Assembly: GCF_000003195.3 (NCBI RefSeq)
Contig: NC_012870.2
Location: forward strand, 25,040,501 to 25,104,500
Reading direction: 5' to 3'
Length of the DNA stretch: 64,000 nucleotides
DNA from: Sorghum bicolor
Lineage: Eukaryota; Streptophyta; Magnoliopsida; Poales; Poaceae
The translations under genes were made by a program, and so were the position numbers. The notes below the pieces were generated by a model. That model was not told the DNA's origin. It ran no database searches and saw only the letters and a program-made list of their open reading frames with translations. Of this stretch, positions 11,601 to 23,024 are shown one piece after another (position 1 is the first letter of the stretch; each line of letters starts with the position of its first letter).

Positions 11601-14600
11601 GAAGCTGAAGATGCCCGGTCCCAAAGGTGTCATCACTGTCAGTTCCTCCTTCGAGCACGCGTACGAGTGCGACGTCGAGTGCGTCGAGTACGGGGAGGCG
11701 GTCGAGAACTCCACCGAGCTCGTCGCGAAGCTCGAAGCCCTGGTCGCTGAGGCTCCAGAGCCTAAGCGCCACGCGGGCAGCTTCGAGGCGGCGGAAGGAA
11801 CCAAGAAGATCCCGCTCGACCCCAACAGCTCCGACGGCAAAGTACTGACGATCAGCACCGACCTCGACCCCAAATAGGAAGCGGTGCTCGTCGACTTTCT
11901 CCGTGCAAATGCCGACATGTTTGCATGGAGTCCCTCGGACATGCCAGGCATACCGAGGGAAGTCGCCGAGCACTCCTTGGAGATTCGAGCCGGTTCCAAG
12001 CCAGTGAAGCAGCGGTTGCGCCGATTCGACGAGGAGAAGCGCAAGATCATTGGCGAGGAAGTCCACAAGCTTTTGACGGCCGGATTCATCAAGGAGGTTC
12101 ATCATCCTGACTGGTTAGCAAACCCTGTATTAGTTAAGAAAAAGAATGGGAAAATGAGGATGTGTGTCGATTATACTAGTCTGAATAAAGCATGTCCGAA
12201 AGTTCCCTTTCCATTGCCACGCATTGATCAGATTGTCGATTCTACCGCGGGATGTGAAACCCTTTCTTTCCTTGATGCATATTCTGGTTACCACCAAATA
12301 AAAATGAAGGAGTCCGACCAGCTCGCGACCTCTTTCATCACGCCTTTTGGGATGTATTGCTACGTGACCATGCCATTCGGGCTTCGAAACACGGGAGCCA
12401 CGTATCAACGTTGCATGCTCCACGTGTTTGGCGAACATATAGGGTCCACGGTCGAGGCCTACGTCGACGACATTGTCGTCAAGTCAAAGCGACGAGGAGA
12501 CCTGATCCAGGACCTCGAGATTGCCTTTAGCTGCCTACGCACCAGCCGGATCAAGCTCAATCCCGAGAAGTGCATTTTCGGTGTGCCTCGAGGCATGCTC
12601 CTAGGTTACATCGTTTCGCAGCGCGGCATCGAGGCCAACCCCGAGAAAGTCTCGGCCATCATGAAAATGGGGCCGATCCGAGACATCAAGGGTGTACAGA
12701 GAGTCACGGGGTGCCTGGCGGCTCTGAGCCGTTTCATCTCGAGACTAGGAGAAAAGGCATTGCCATTATATCGACTCCTAAAGAAGGTCGAGCGTTTTTC
12801 TTGGACCCCCGAGGCCGAGGAAGCACTCGAAAGGCTGAAGAAGACGTTGACCTCAGCCCCAGTCCTGGTTCCACCTCAACCTGCAGAGCCGCTGCTCCTC
12901 TACGTCGCATCGACGACCCAGGTCGTCAGCGCGGCGGTGGTGGTCGAAAGACAAGAGGAGGGTCATGCGCTGCCGGTCCAAAGGCCAGTCTATTTCGTCA
13001 GCGAGGTGCTTTCAGAGACCAAGATGCGTTATCCCCAAATCCAGAAGCTGATCTACGCCGTAATCCTTGCCCACCGCAAGCTGCAGCATTACTTCCTCGG
13101 TCACCCCATCACGGTGGTTTCGTCTTTCCCTTTAGGAGAAATAATCCAGAGCAAAGAGGCCACGGGAAGAATAGCAAAATGGTCGGTCGAGCTCATGAGT
13201 GAGACTCTCACTTACGCGCCTCGGAAGGCCATCAAATCGCAAGCCCTGGTAGACTTCGTCGCGGAATGGACGGACTCCCAGCTTCCCCCGACTCAGGTCC
13301 AGGTGGAGCTGTGGACAATGTATTTCGACGGGTCACTCATGAAAACTGGGGCCGGGGCCGGCCTGCTGTTCATCTCGCCCTTAGGCGTCCACATGAGGTA
13401 TGTAATCAGGATTCATTTTGCCGCATCTAACAATGTCGCAGAATATGAGGCCCTGGTCAACGGTCTCAAGATCGCTATCGAGTTAGGAGTCCGACGCCTC
13501 GACGTCCGAGGTGACTCCCAACTCGTCATCGACCAAGTAATGAAAACCTCGAGCTGCCACAACCCAAAAATGGAAGCGTACTGCAAGGAGGTCCGCCGAC
13601 TCGAAGACAGGTTCCACGGTCTCGAGCTTGTCCATGTCGCTCGACGCTACAACGAGGCAGCCGACGAACTCGCCAAGATCGCATCGACCAGAGGCACGGT
13701 GCCGCCTGATGCATTCTCAAAAGATCTTCATTAGCCATCCGTCGACCTAGGCACGGGGGCTGGCGTCGACGCCACCACCGCCCAACCAGCCAACGCTGTC
13801 GATACACTCTTGATGGTGGAAGAAATGATGGGGATAGAACGATGACCAGGTCGACCATTCGATTGGCGCACACCGTTCCTCGACTGCCTTATCCGCGGCG
13901 AATTGCCAGAAGACAAGTCAGAAGCTCGTCGTATCGCTCGGCGGGCCAAATCATATGTGATCTATGGCGAAGACAACGAGCTATATCGACGGAGCCCGAC
14001 GGGGGTCTTGCAACGTTGCATCACTGTGGAAGAAGGCCGAAAACTCCTCGATGACCTGCACTCGGGGGCTTGCGGTCACCACGCCGCTCCATGGACCCTT
14101 GTAGGGAACGCTTTTCGACAAGGCTTCTACTGGCCAACGGCCGTGGCGGACGCCATCGAGCTCGTAAGATCATGTCACGGATGTCAGTTCTACGCCAAGC
14201 AGACGCATCTGCCTGCCCACGCTCTTCAGATGATCCCCATTACCTGGCCGTTTGCGGTGTGGGGGCTCGATTTAGTAGGACCTCTGCAAAAGGCAAAAGG
14301 AGGATTCACCCATTTGCTGGTGGCCATTGACAAGTTCTCCAAATGGATCGAGGCTCGACCCATCACCAACATCCGCTCCGAGCAGGCCGTCCTTTTCTTT
14401 ACCGACATTATCCATCGGTTTGGGATCCCCAATGTCATCATCACCGACAACGGCACCCAGTTCACCGGCAAAAAGTTCTTGGACTTCTGCGATCGGCATC
14501 ACATCCGTGTGAACTGGTCTGCAGTAGCCCACCCTCGAACTAACGGCCAAGTCGAGCGTGCCAACGACATGATTTTGCAAGGACTCAAGCCAAGGATCTA

Positions 14601-15105
14601 CAATCGATTGAAGAAATTCGGCAAAAAATGGGTCGAGGAGCTTTCCTCAGTCCTATGGAGCCTTAGGACAACACCAAGCAGGGCCACAAAATACACCCCG
14701 TTCTTCATGGTCTACAGCTCTGAGGCCATCCTCCCCACAGACCTCGAGTATGGGTCACCTCGACTCAAGGCCTACAACGAGCAATCGAACAAAGAGACTC
14801 AAGAAAACGCGGTCGACCAACTTGAGGAGGCTAGAGACATGGCCCTCCTCAACTCTGCTAGATATCAGCAAAGGCTTCGACGCTACCACGACAAGCATGT
14901 GCGCAAGAGGGACCTCAACGTGGGCGACCTAGTCCTACGACGCCGGCAAAGCAATCAGGGACGCCACAAGCTGACCCCGCCTTGGGAAGGTCCGTACGTG
15001 GTAGCCGAGGTCCTGAAGCCGGGAACGTACAAGCTGGCGGACGAAAAAGGGGCAATTCTCACCAACGCATGGAACATCGAACAGCTACGTCGATTCTACC
15101 CCTAG
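8692..15105 (+). pseudogene. gag-pol of the Tat-lineage element, four in-frame stops
   Basis: One reading frame runs through gag, protease, reverse transcriptase, two RNase H regions and integrase. It is interrupted by TGA 11377-11379, TAG 11875-11877, TAG 13732-13734 and TGA 13843-13845, with no frameshift. The start may be 8692 or the internal Met at 8725. Gag has a retrotransposon gag core near residues 505-640 (PELWLADFRLAC) and a CPYH...H...C zinc-binding segment. Protease has VLMDGGSSLN. Reverse transcriptase has FLDAYSGYHQI and YVDD near 12460. The first RNase H lacks its acidic residues; the second, archaeal-type, has MYFDGS, AEYEAL and GDSQLV. Integrase has a C-x2-C zinc site and D, D, E in GLDLVGP, ITDNGTQF and NGQVERAN. 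It could move only if supplied in trans or read through. Confidence 0.9.
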
Positions 15106-15669
15106 AAGTTCTAAGCTTATGTTCCTGCTTACGTTTTGTACCAAGACTCTGTAAACGAATGAATGAATAAATAAAGTCTTTCCCTCGAAACAATTCTTCT
15201 TTCTTTGCGCCGAGAAGATTAATAAATCATGATCTCGACGTTAGAAGGGGGCGCCGACTATGACCCATCATAGTCAGCACCCCCTCGGGGGCTACCAGGG
15301 GGACGACACCCCCCCCGAGTATCGAAAAAACCGAGAAGTTTTCTTTTCTTACGTAGTAAACCTTGCACGGTTCAAGTTGCTAAGGCACCTCGAGCCCCTC
15401 AAAGGCCGAGGGACAACGAGCTGGGGAATTCCTACGCCCCCGGGCTACGGAAACTCTACTCGCTTCCCCACCATTGAAGTGATCGAGGTGATCTTTTACG
15501 AAAAATCGAGCAAGGGATACAAACGTAGGCGCAAAGAGAGACGAAAGCATCAAGCGGAAAGACAAAATAAGCATCTGACAATTACGAAAGCGATACAGCA
15601 TCAGTTAACCACAGAATTCACAAAGTATTGTACAAGGGGCCTCAGGCGCCCTGAGCAGGCTCGCAGGCC
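15106..15669. other. Spacer between gag-pol and the antisense gene
   Basis: No gene is seen. AATAAATAAAG at about 15164-15174 is a possible polyadenylation signal for gag-pol. A short palindromic stretch of CCCCCTCGGGGG type lies at 15281-15320. The two genes converge on this segment. Confidence 0.5.
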
Positions 15670-18600
15670 TTAGTCCGCGGCACGATCCTCACCACCCTCG
15701 CCTCCGCCCGAGCTAGCCTCAGGAGGGAGCACCTCAGGCTCGAAAAGCTTGGCCAACCTTTCCCCAGGAGCCTCCGCGTCGTCGATCAAGGCATGGAGCC
15801 TCTCCTCGTTCTCCGCGTCGGTCTTGGAGATGTCGGTGACGAAGCCATGGGATACCACCTCCATGTCGTAGGAGAAGCCCGAGCAGACAACCGCCATCGC
15901 CCGCTTCACCCCGATGTGGAGGGCGTCCCGCACCCGATCTCGCAGCGTCGCGCCTATGTAGCACAACTGGTCGACCAGGGCGTCGCCTCGAGCGTCCTCC
16001 CTCGACTCATCCATAGGCTCGACCTCCCAAGAGGTCGAGAGATCACTTATCGCCGTCCGTACTCGATGGTTCAAAGCAACCTCCGCCTCGAGCTGAGCCT
16101 TGGCGTTGCGAGCCTCGGCTTGGACGGCCAGGAGCTCGTCCTTGAGCCCTGTAAAAGCCAATACAAAGAGACCTTAGGAAAAACTAAGCACACCTCAGAA
16201 AAAGAAATCTGATAGAGGAAACATACCGCGTACGGTCTCCTCGAGGGCCGTGTTCTCGCCAACCAGCCTGGTGTTGGCCCCCTCGATCTCTTTGTTGGAG
16301 CGTGCCAGCTCGGTGTTGGCAACGCGGAGACCCTCAATCGCCTTGCCAGCCTGAGCAATGGCCCCACTCTTCTCCAGCAATTCTCCCTTCAGACGCTCGA
16401 CGTCGTTAGAGAGACTGCGGGATCGAGCCCGCTCCGCCTCGAGATCTTCGAGGGCCATCTTCTTGGCTTCCTCCGCGGCGCCCCTGGCGACCTCGCCGTT
16501 CACGTGCTCCACCTTCATCTTTCGGAAGGACTCTCGGAGAGAGTCCAGGTCGGATTTAAGGAGGCCCTTCTCCTTGTCCAGATCCGCGATAACGCTCTTG
16601 TAGGACAGGGCCTCCTCCCGGGCTCTGGACGTGGCTTCCTCGACCGTAAGAGCCCGCTCCCGTAGCTGCATCGTCTCCTCCTCCGCCTTCTTCGAAGCTT
16701 CTCGGGCCTCGGCCAAGGCAGCCTCCCTCGCCTTCTTCTCCTCCTCGAGTGCTATGAGATCCTTATAAGCTTTAAGGAGCTTTTCCTGCGACTCGAGGAG
16801 TTGATCCTTGAGGAGGGGAAGCTGCTCCCAGCCGCCTCTCGTGGCGTGTATGAAACTGGACTTGATGCGGGAGGTCTCTTTCATGTCCTGCGAACCAAGG
16901 GTTGAATGGTTAGAACACGAAAACCAAAAGGCACCACAAGGATTGAAGTTCGAAAAGCACTTACGAAATAAGCCGGGCCGAGCCCGTTGTTGATAACGTC
17001 TGAGAGGAGCCCCACCACATGCTTCATCCAAAGGCGGAGCTCCTCGACGTGCTCCCACTTCTCTGCCTCCTTCCGATCGTCCAGAAAGATGTTAGGCTCG
17101 GACGGGTCGTGGGAGGCCCGGATGCGGATCCGATCGGGGCACCAGTGCTCGATCTCCCGGTCGGCCCGTGCCTTGACACCGCGAATGAGATTCTCGACGG
17201 TCTCGAGGGAGCCCCCATGGCGCAGGAACAGGTCGACGAGGCATGGGAACCGCCCGTCGTCGTCCACCGTCTTCCAGGTACCGTCCTTGGTCCCCGACGT
17301 CCCGATTTCATCCTTCTCGGAGGGAAAGCGGTCCTCCCATGCCCGACGCTCCCGGAGGAACCCTGGGGCGATCCCGTCCATGCCGTAGATCGTCCGCTTG
17401 ATCTCGGACTCAGGGTCGGTGGGGGTGCGCATCATGTAGGCGAGCGCCACCACTCCATCCGCACGCCCTGGCTCTGCCCGGATCGCGGCGGGTGCCCCCG
17501 GGAGGAGCCACGCTGGGGTCGGGGGGCCGTACGCCGGCAAATCCTCTTCTTGTTCGCCGGGCCCTTGCGGCTCCGGTAGCACTGGCTGGGCCGAACCTTG
17601 GGGCGGAGGCTCGAGCGGTCCCTCCTCTTGACCCGCCTGCCGCTGCTGCAGTTGCTGCTGCGGTGGTTGCTGCTGTTGTTGCTGCTGCAGTTGCTGCTGC
17701 GGTGGTTGCTGCTGTTGTTGCTGTTGCGGCTGCTGCTGTTGTTGTTGCTGCTGTTGCTGTGCCTCATGCTCCTGTGACCGCCGCGCCGCCTCGCGCTCCC
17801 GCTGTTCATCCTCCTCCCTCTTCTTCCTCTGCTCCTCGAGGGTGCGGAGGCCGGCGGGCCAGGGAGTCGATCCCGCGACGTTAGGGGTCGACGCTTCCTC
17901 CTCCATAGGGCGAGCGCCCCCAGACGCTTCGTTACCATCGGACGTATCGCTGATGGTGATGGGTTCCCCCTCGACCCCCAATCGGGGGGGCTCGGGGGCT
18001 CCCTCTGACGCTTGCGTCTGGGGCGCCTCATCACGAGTCGGCGGCAACGGAGTAGGCACGGGACGAGGCGGAGCCCTCTCGACGCCGGCTGGAGGTTGGG
18101 AGCTGGAGGAGCCTACGAAACAAAGGGTAAGGGTCAGACGTTACGATAACCGACACAGGAACATCGCAACGCCCAGAAATAAACTACGAACCAGGTTCCT
18201 TGGAGGCGGCACCCGTTCTGAGCTTCTTTGCCATGGACGGCTGGGCCTGCTCAAGGGTCCGCTTCAGCCTGAGAAAAGGTTGGCATATGAGGAAAGGTGG
18301 AAGAATGGGAAGACAAAACCGCAACATCAAAAAGGCTTACCCCACAGGGAGAACGGCTCGCCTCCGCCACCCCGACCAGTGGGCCTCGAGCCACCCCGCG
18401 TCGGGGCTCCAGGCCCCTCGAGGGCAGGCACTGGCTTAGGCGCGTTGGTCCCCGCCTGGCGGGCGCCGGGACTGGCGCTCCTACGGCCGGCATCTCCTTT
18501 CTCAGAGGCCGCGGCGCGACCACGAGTTAGTGGCCCCGACGCCTGGGGCCTAGCCAGACTGCTCTCCCTAGGCACCGGGGGAGGGCGCGGTGCGTCTTGG

Positions 18601-20003
18601 CCTGCCTTGGGCGCGGGAGGGGTGTCGGCCCGGGGGCGACGAGATCCGCTCGGACCCTCCTCTGGCGCCTCCGTCCGGGGGGCGTCGACGTCACCTCGAG
18701 GCGGGCCCTCGAGAATCCGATCGAGGCGCGACGCCATCCCCTCGGAATCGTCGCTGTCCTCGTCATCATCGTCATCATCGTTAGGGGATTCCTCCTCAGG
18801 CTCCCCCCTCTGCCTGGATTTGGCTCGACGCGCCTCTAATGCTTGGCGGTCGAGGTTTTTCTTCTTCTCCCCCTTCTTTGCAGAGTCCTTCGCAGACTTT
18901 AGCTTTTCGGCAGATTGGCGCCGTTTGTCACGATCGACCTCGTCCTCCTTTACCGGAGGCCTCGAGGACCGGACATCAATCCGACCCTGCCAAAACTAAG
19001 GTAGACTTAGAAAAAAGAGAGGGGAGAAAGGAAACCCAGAATCGAGGCTGCGCGCAAAAAGAAGGCGTACCAGATCGATCGAGCCTGCGTCAGGTCTCAT
19101 GGGGAAGCCGTTAACATGCTCCGGCTGAAAATCACCGGCAATTGCAGCCCTGACTCGGGCCGCGACTTTGTCGTCCGCCGGAGCCTCGTTGGACATCTGA
19201 CACGCCTCAAGGTCCCGAGATGAGACACCAGGGCCCATCTCGTCCATCCTCAACGGTCGAGACATCAAAGGGAGAACTCTCCGGTGATGGACGGCCGAGA
19301 GGACGAGAGCGGCGGTCAAACCCTCCTGGCGAAGCTTCTTCAGGGCGTCGAGGAGGGGGTCGAGCCGAGGTTGATGAGCTTGGACGACGCCGTATGTCCA
19401 ATCCGCTGGACGCTCCATGATCAGACGGCCCGAGTAGGAAGGCAGGAGATTGTCATCGTTCCGCAGATAAAACCACTGGGAGTCCCAGCCAGCGTGGTTG
19501 GTCGATAACCCTACCGGGATGTACTCCCGCGGCCTGTCCGTCTTCCCCGTCTTCTGCACCAGATTGAGGCATCCCGCCCGCACGGGCTTCCTTACGCCCG
19601 TGGTTCCGGTGGGGGCATGGAAAAGCTCGCCCCTGTAGAGGTGGAGCCACAGCTCCCAGTGCGGCATCATCCCCAAGTAGCCCTCACATACGGCGGCGAA
19701 GACCGCCGCTACGGTGATGGCATTCGGAGAGAAGTGCTGGAGCTCCACCCCATAATGGAAGCAGAGGGCCCGCATGAAGCGGCTCGGGGGCGCGCCCAGG
19801 CCGTGGCGGTGGAACTTGGCGAACGACACCACGTAGCCCTCGGGCGGCCGAGGCCTCCTGTGACTCGCTGGCGGCGCGATCCACTCTGGCGACGATAGCG
19901 AGGTACGGCGGCGCAGCAGTCCCTCTTTCTCAAGCTCTAACAACCGGCGCTCCGTCATCGACGACGGGCGCCAGTCGTCGGCGGCGACGAGTCTTACAGG
20001 CAT
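15670..20003 (-). CDS. Antisense multi-exon gene of the Tat element (transposase_28 / 'putative gypsy-type transposon' family)
   Basis: Read on the minus strand, a Met at 20003 opens exon 1 (to 19071, 311 codons). Its product resembles the plant 'putative gypsy type transposon' family (SFAKFHRHGLGAPPSRFM, GMMPHWELWLHLYRG). Further exons lie at about 18986-18341 (charged, Pro-rich), 18268-18192, 18112-16964 (long Gln runs, then LRLWMKHVVGLL), 16887-16227 (heptad coiled coil) and 16148-15670, joined by GT-AG introns. The protein would be about 1,400 residues. Such antisense frames are known in Tat elements; their function is unsettled. The exon 2 to exon 3 junction is one base out of phase, so this copy may carry a small deletion near 18341 or I misplaced a splice site. 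The other junctions tested (3-4, 4-5, 5-6) keep frame. A nearer upstream Met would add about 100 residues but lies before the TATA box. Confidence 0.65.
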
Positions 20004-20134
20004 CTCGGCTGGAGGGATAGCGAGATTCACCACAGCTCGAGGTGGCGTGTGCGCGTGAGACGGCGAGAAAGCGAAGGCAACGAGAGTAAAAGCGAGAAGG
20101 CGGAAGGGAGAGGAACGGCGGCGACGCCACGACG

Positions 20135-20142
20135 TATTTATA
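20135..20142 (-). promoter_or_regulatory. TATA box of the antisense gene
   Basis: On the minus strand the bases read TATAAATA, about 132 bases before the Met at 20003. This fits a start site near 20105 and supports 20003, not 20312, as the true start codon. Confidence 0.6.
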
Positions 20143-20915
20143 GGCAGCAGTCCGCCAACGGACAGATCCGAGAAATAAGGTAACTCCCTCCCATAAATGC
20201 GCCGTCTAACGGTCCTCTCTCTCCACACAGGACGGACGCTCCGAATTCCACGCCAATACAGTGTCGCAACGTCACTTACCTCAAAAGGTGCGCCCAACGG
20301 GCAGAAAGACAAACCGGCATGGCAGTTTCCTTACTTTGTAAGCCAAGGTATGCGCCCAGGATAGTCTCGAGAGGTCGATGGCTAGCCCGTCGAAAGGGTT
20401 CGACAGCCGATCTCGAGCACCAAGAGTCAGGGATCCCCAGCGAGCGGTCGAAAATCGAGGCCCGCCTCGAGGACTCGCTGGCGATGTCCAAGGTAGGGTC
20501 GAGACAGTCGAGAGGAATCCCCCCGAAGGGAGGCATCGAGCCGCTGGACTCTATCGAATGAGACCAGTATCCCCGACCACGTCGACCCCGCTTTATGAGG
20601 ACGCCTCTGGGCTACAGCTGACCCCCTCGAAAGGGGCACAGGTTCTCACTTGGACTACCCGCTAGGAACTCAATCTGGGGTGGAAGACGCTCGCTCTATC
20701 GAGAGTACGTCGAAACCTCCACGCAAGGCAAAGCCGAACAGAACCTTCCACCACGGGTGTTGACAGCGTTTCTGCAATTTTGGCAAAATAACCCTCGAAG
20801 GAGTTGAATACTCCCTCGAGGGCTCGGGGGCTACCCCCGCGGGGTCGCTCGCGCGCCCCCGTGGAAGCTCGACCGTAAAAACGAAAGTCTCCACTCGAGC
20901 GCCAGCGCTCGAATG
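20143..20915. other. Spacer between antisense promoter and right LTR
   Basis: No convincing gene is seen. The stretch is rich in TCGA and CTCGAG motifs, like the rest of the element, and probably holds upstream promoter DNA of the antisense gene. Confidence 0.5.
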
Positions 20916-20931
20916 AAGACTCGGGGGCTAC
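20916..20931 (+). other. Polypurine tract
   Basis: AAGACTCGGGGGCTAC directly precedes the right LTR and is purine-rich with a G run, as needed to prime plus-strand synthesis. Confidence 0.65.
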
Positions 20932-21938
20932 TGTCGAGGGTATCAACAAGGGGTACCCTCACCAATGCGTATAACCAGGCCATCCGTACGCACGCGCGGC
21001 CATCGACGGTCGCAGCTTCGAAGACGGAAATGTCGTCGAGCGAATCGGTCAAGGCTCGAGCGACCACTGCCGTCGAATACGGAAGCGGGCTCGAGCGAAC
21101 CGAGAGGCATCGAGCGCAAGGACACTGTCCGCCGCCTGACGCGCGCACGGGAGCCAGGGCATTTAATGCGCCTGACGCTTCCCCACCTAACACACGGGTC
21201 ACGGGAGGCTTCTGTCCCATCGTTCTTTTTGCAGCCTTCCCACCGAACGATCAAGGGCGTGTCAGGACGCAGGGAACAAGGATGGAACGTCTAATCGGGA
21301 CCCCCTCGAGACCTCCAAGGTCAGCGCTCCAGATATCAGCACATTACACGGCGTCCGACCCTCGACCGAACAGGGTCCCTTCCTAGGGGCAAGTTGGGCG
21401 TCGACTGACAACACCACAGCTACCCCGCCGGATCCGCCGCCATACCGTACCGGCATGCGACCTCAGAACCAGCGCGAGGCGGCGGGCAGGGCCGAACGTA
21501 GGAGCACGCGTAATCATCACCGGGCTATCAAGATGGGACGGCTCGAGGCCATGCCGTACGGAAGCCTCGAGTAGGTCAGCGCTCCATGCGGCTATCGACC
21601 CCTACTCTAGCGTCTACGCATGTACCCTGGGTCTCTCCTTGGAGCTATAAAAGGAGAGACTCAGGAATAGAACGGGAGGAGGAAACAAGAAGACAAGTCC
21701 ACGCTCATGCGTAGTAGAGCTTCACACTTCATACCACGCTTGTATTCGCCCCTGTACAAGCACTTAGGTGCAAGATAATACAAACTCTCTCCCCCCGCTG
21801 GACGTAGGGCCTTCTCTTGCCCGAACCAGGATAAATCTCTGTGTCTTCTCGCATCACCATCCGGGAAAGGGAGCACGCATACAAATTTACTCGTTGGTGT
21901 GACCCCCCCCCCCCCCCCCCCGAGGGAAAACACCGACA
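20932..21938 (+). repeat. 3' LTR of the Tat-lineage element
   Basis: 1007 bases, collinear with the left LTR. It ends after a 19-base C run and CACCGACA and is followed by the duplication CTTAA at 21939-21943. It contains the same TATA box, near 21645-21655. Confidence 0.95.
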
Positions 21939-22239
21939 CTTAATATGCGTGTAATATAAATATATTATTGTATCAGAAAAACATGTATTGAAAAACCTAT
22001 TATTATATATTATATATAAACAATAAACAGAACCGAAGAAGTGAACCAAAAAAAAAGAAAAAGAAACCATTTAACACCGGTTGGTATTACCAACCGGTGT
22101 TAAAGGGGGGGCCTTTAGCCCCGGTTGCCCGAACCGGGACTAAAGGGTGGGCCTTTAGTCCCGGAAGGGCAGCACCGGCTCGAGAACCGGGGCAACAGGC
22201 CCTTCCCGACCGGTGCTAATGCCCGAACGTGTGGCAGTG
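21939..22239 (+). repeat. 3' terminal region of CACTA element I
   Basis: Past the Gypsy insertion the AT-rich CACTA sequence resumes, followed by repeated CCGGTGTTAAAGG, CCTTTAGCCCCGG and CCGGGACTAAAGGG motifs in both orientations. It ends at CCGGTGCTAA and GTGGCAGTG. The join across the Gypsy insertion restores ATATG-CTTAA-TATGCG. Confidence 0.75.
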
Positions 22240-22882
22240 TAGCTAGTGCGTGTGAATGTGAACTAAACACTGATGCATGTGAATGTGAACTGAAGCACTA
22301 GCTCAATGCTCATTTCAGTTCAAATCTCTGTAATGTTCAGTTTCAGTTCCATACCTGAATGCATGTGAACATGTGAGACTGCAGTTTCTGTTTCAGTTCC
22401 ACTAGTTGTTTTTATTTTCTCCTGAATGAGTGTGCTCGTTTTTATTGTAATCATATTGCTTTTATTTATTCTTGATATTTTCTATCAAATAGACACACAA
22501 TAATATACAAAAATTGATTTATAGTTGATCCTAGTTACATCCAAAGCATTAAATAGCTTACAGACAGACCCTCGGCTATGAGTTGTATAACCTGTTTTTA
22601 TACCTGTCTGTATGCTAGATTCGAGACGTTTAGAGACGGTGTGGGTTGTACATGCTCTAAGCAAGCTAGCTAATTGTACGTAGCAGTCCATTTGGCCATG
22701 GTACTAGTTAGTTTAATTGGGCATTCATGAGAAGGGAGAAGGACGATTGGGCCAAACACCGCACCGGTGCTGTTATCACCTGCATGCATGAGTCATCTTC
22801 AGCTGTGTTCGGTGGGTTACAATATATATATCCTCATCCATCCATGACAGAGAGGATGATTGGCTCGCGTCAAATATCAACT
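22240..22882. other. Intergenic DNA, no gene seen
   Basis: About 640 bases with no coding or repeat structure I can support, apart from two near copies of GCATGTGAATGTGAACT around 22250-22300. Confidence 0.6.
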
Positions 22883-23024
22883 ACTCCATCTCTTCTAAAC
22901 TATAAGACATTTGGCTTAATTTTCTAGCTATATTATTTTTACTATATATCTAGACATAGTGTAAATTTAAATACATAGTAAAAACTATGTATTTATAGGA
23001 AAACTAAAACGCGTCTTATATTTT
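22883..23024. mobile_element. Partial Stowaway-like MITE cut by CACTA element II
   Basis: CTACTCCATCTCTTCTAAACTATAAGAC resembles the left end of a Stowaway element, here diverged. Inner complementary segments (TATGTATTTATAGGAAAACTAAAACG) follow. The usual right end is missing where CACTAGG starts at 23025. I did not find the missing half further right. Confidence 0.4.

Larger units (their letters stand above)
7671..21938 (+). mobile_element. Complete Ty3/Gypsy LTR retrotransposon, Tat lineage, 14.3 kb
   Basis: The two LTRs (7671-8665 and 20932-21938) are nearly identical, begin TGTCGAGGG, end CCGACA and are flanked by the duplication CTTAA. Between them lie a primer-binding site, a sense gag-pol frame (8692-15105), a long antisense gene (about 20003-15670) and a polypurine tract. 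The extra RNase H domain and the antisense gene are known traits of Tat-lineage elements in grasses. By eye the LTRs differ at about nine substitutions plus a C-run length change. With the commonly used grass LTR rate of 1.3e-8 per site per year this suggests insertion roughly 0.35 million years ago; that figure is an estimate. Confidence 0.93.
1..22239 (+). mobile_element. CACTA (En/Spm-type) DNA transposon I, 5' end outside window
   Basis: This element enters from the left edge and ends near 22239, where the sequence reads GTGGCAGTG; its reverse complement starts CACTGCCAC, as expected of a CACTA terminus. Inside are a tnp2-type transposase pseudogene, a second gene with En/Spm transposase and Ulp1 protease parts, and many copies of the subterminal motif ACCGGTGCTAAAGG and its reverse complement near 1640-1765 and 22070-22230. 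A 14.3 kb Gypsy element interrupts it at 7671-21938. Without that insertion the CACTA body is about 8 kb in the window. The 5' terminus is not visible, so the target duplication cannot be checked. Confidence 0.8.

Noticed and set aside
20004..20312. Longer N-terminus of the antisense gene starting at 20312
   Set aside because: It lies upstream of the TATA box at 20142-20135, so it is promoter DNA.
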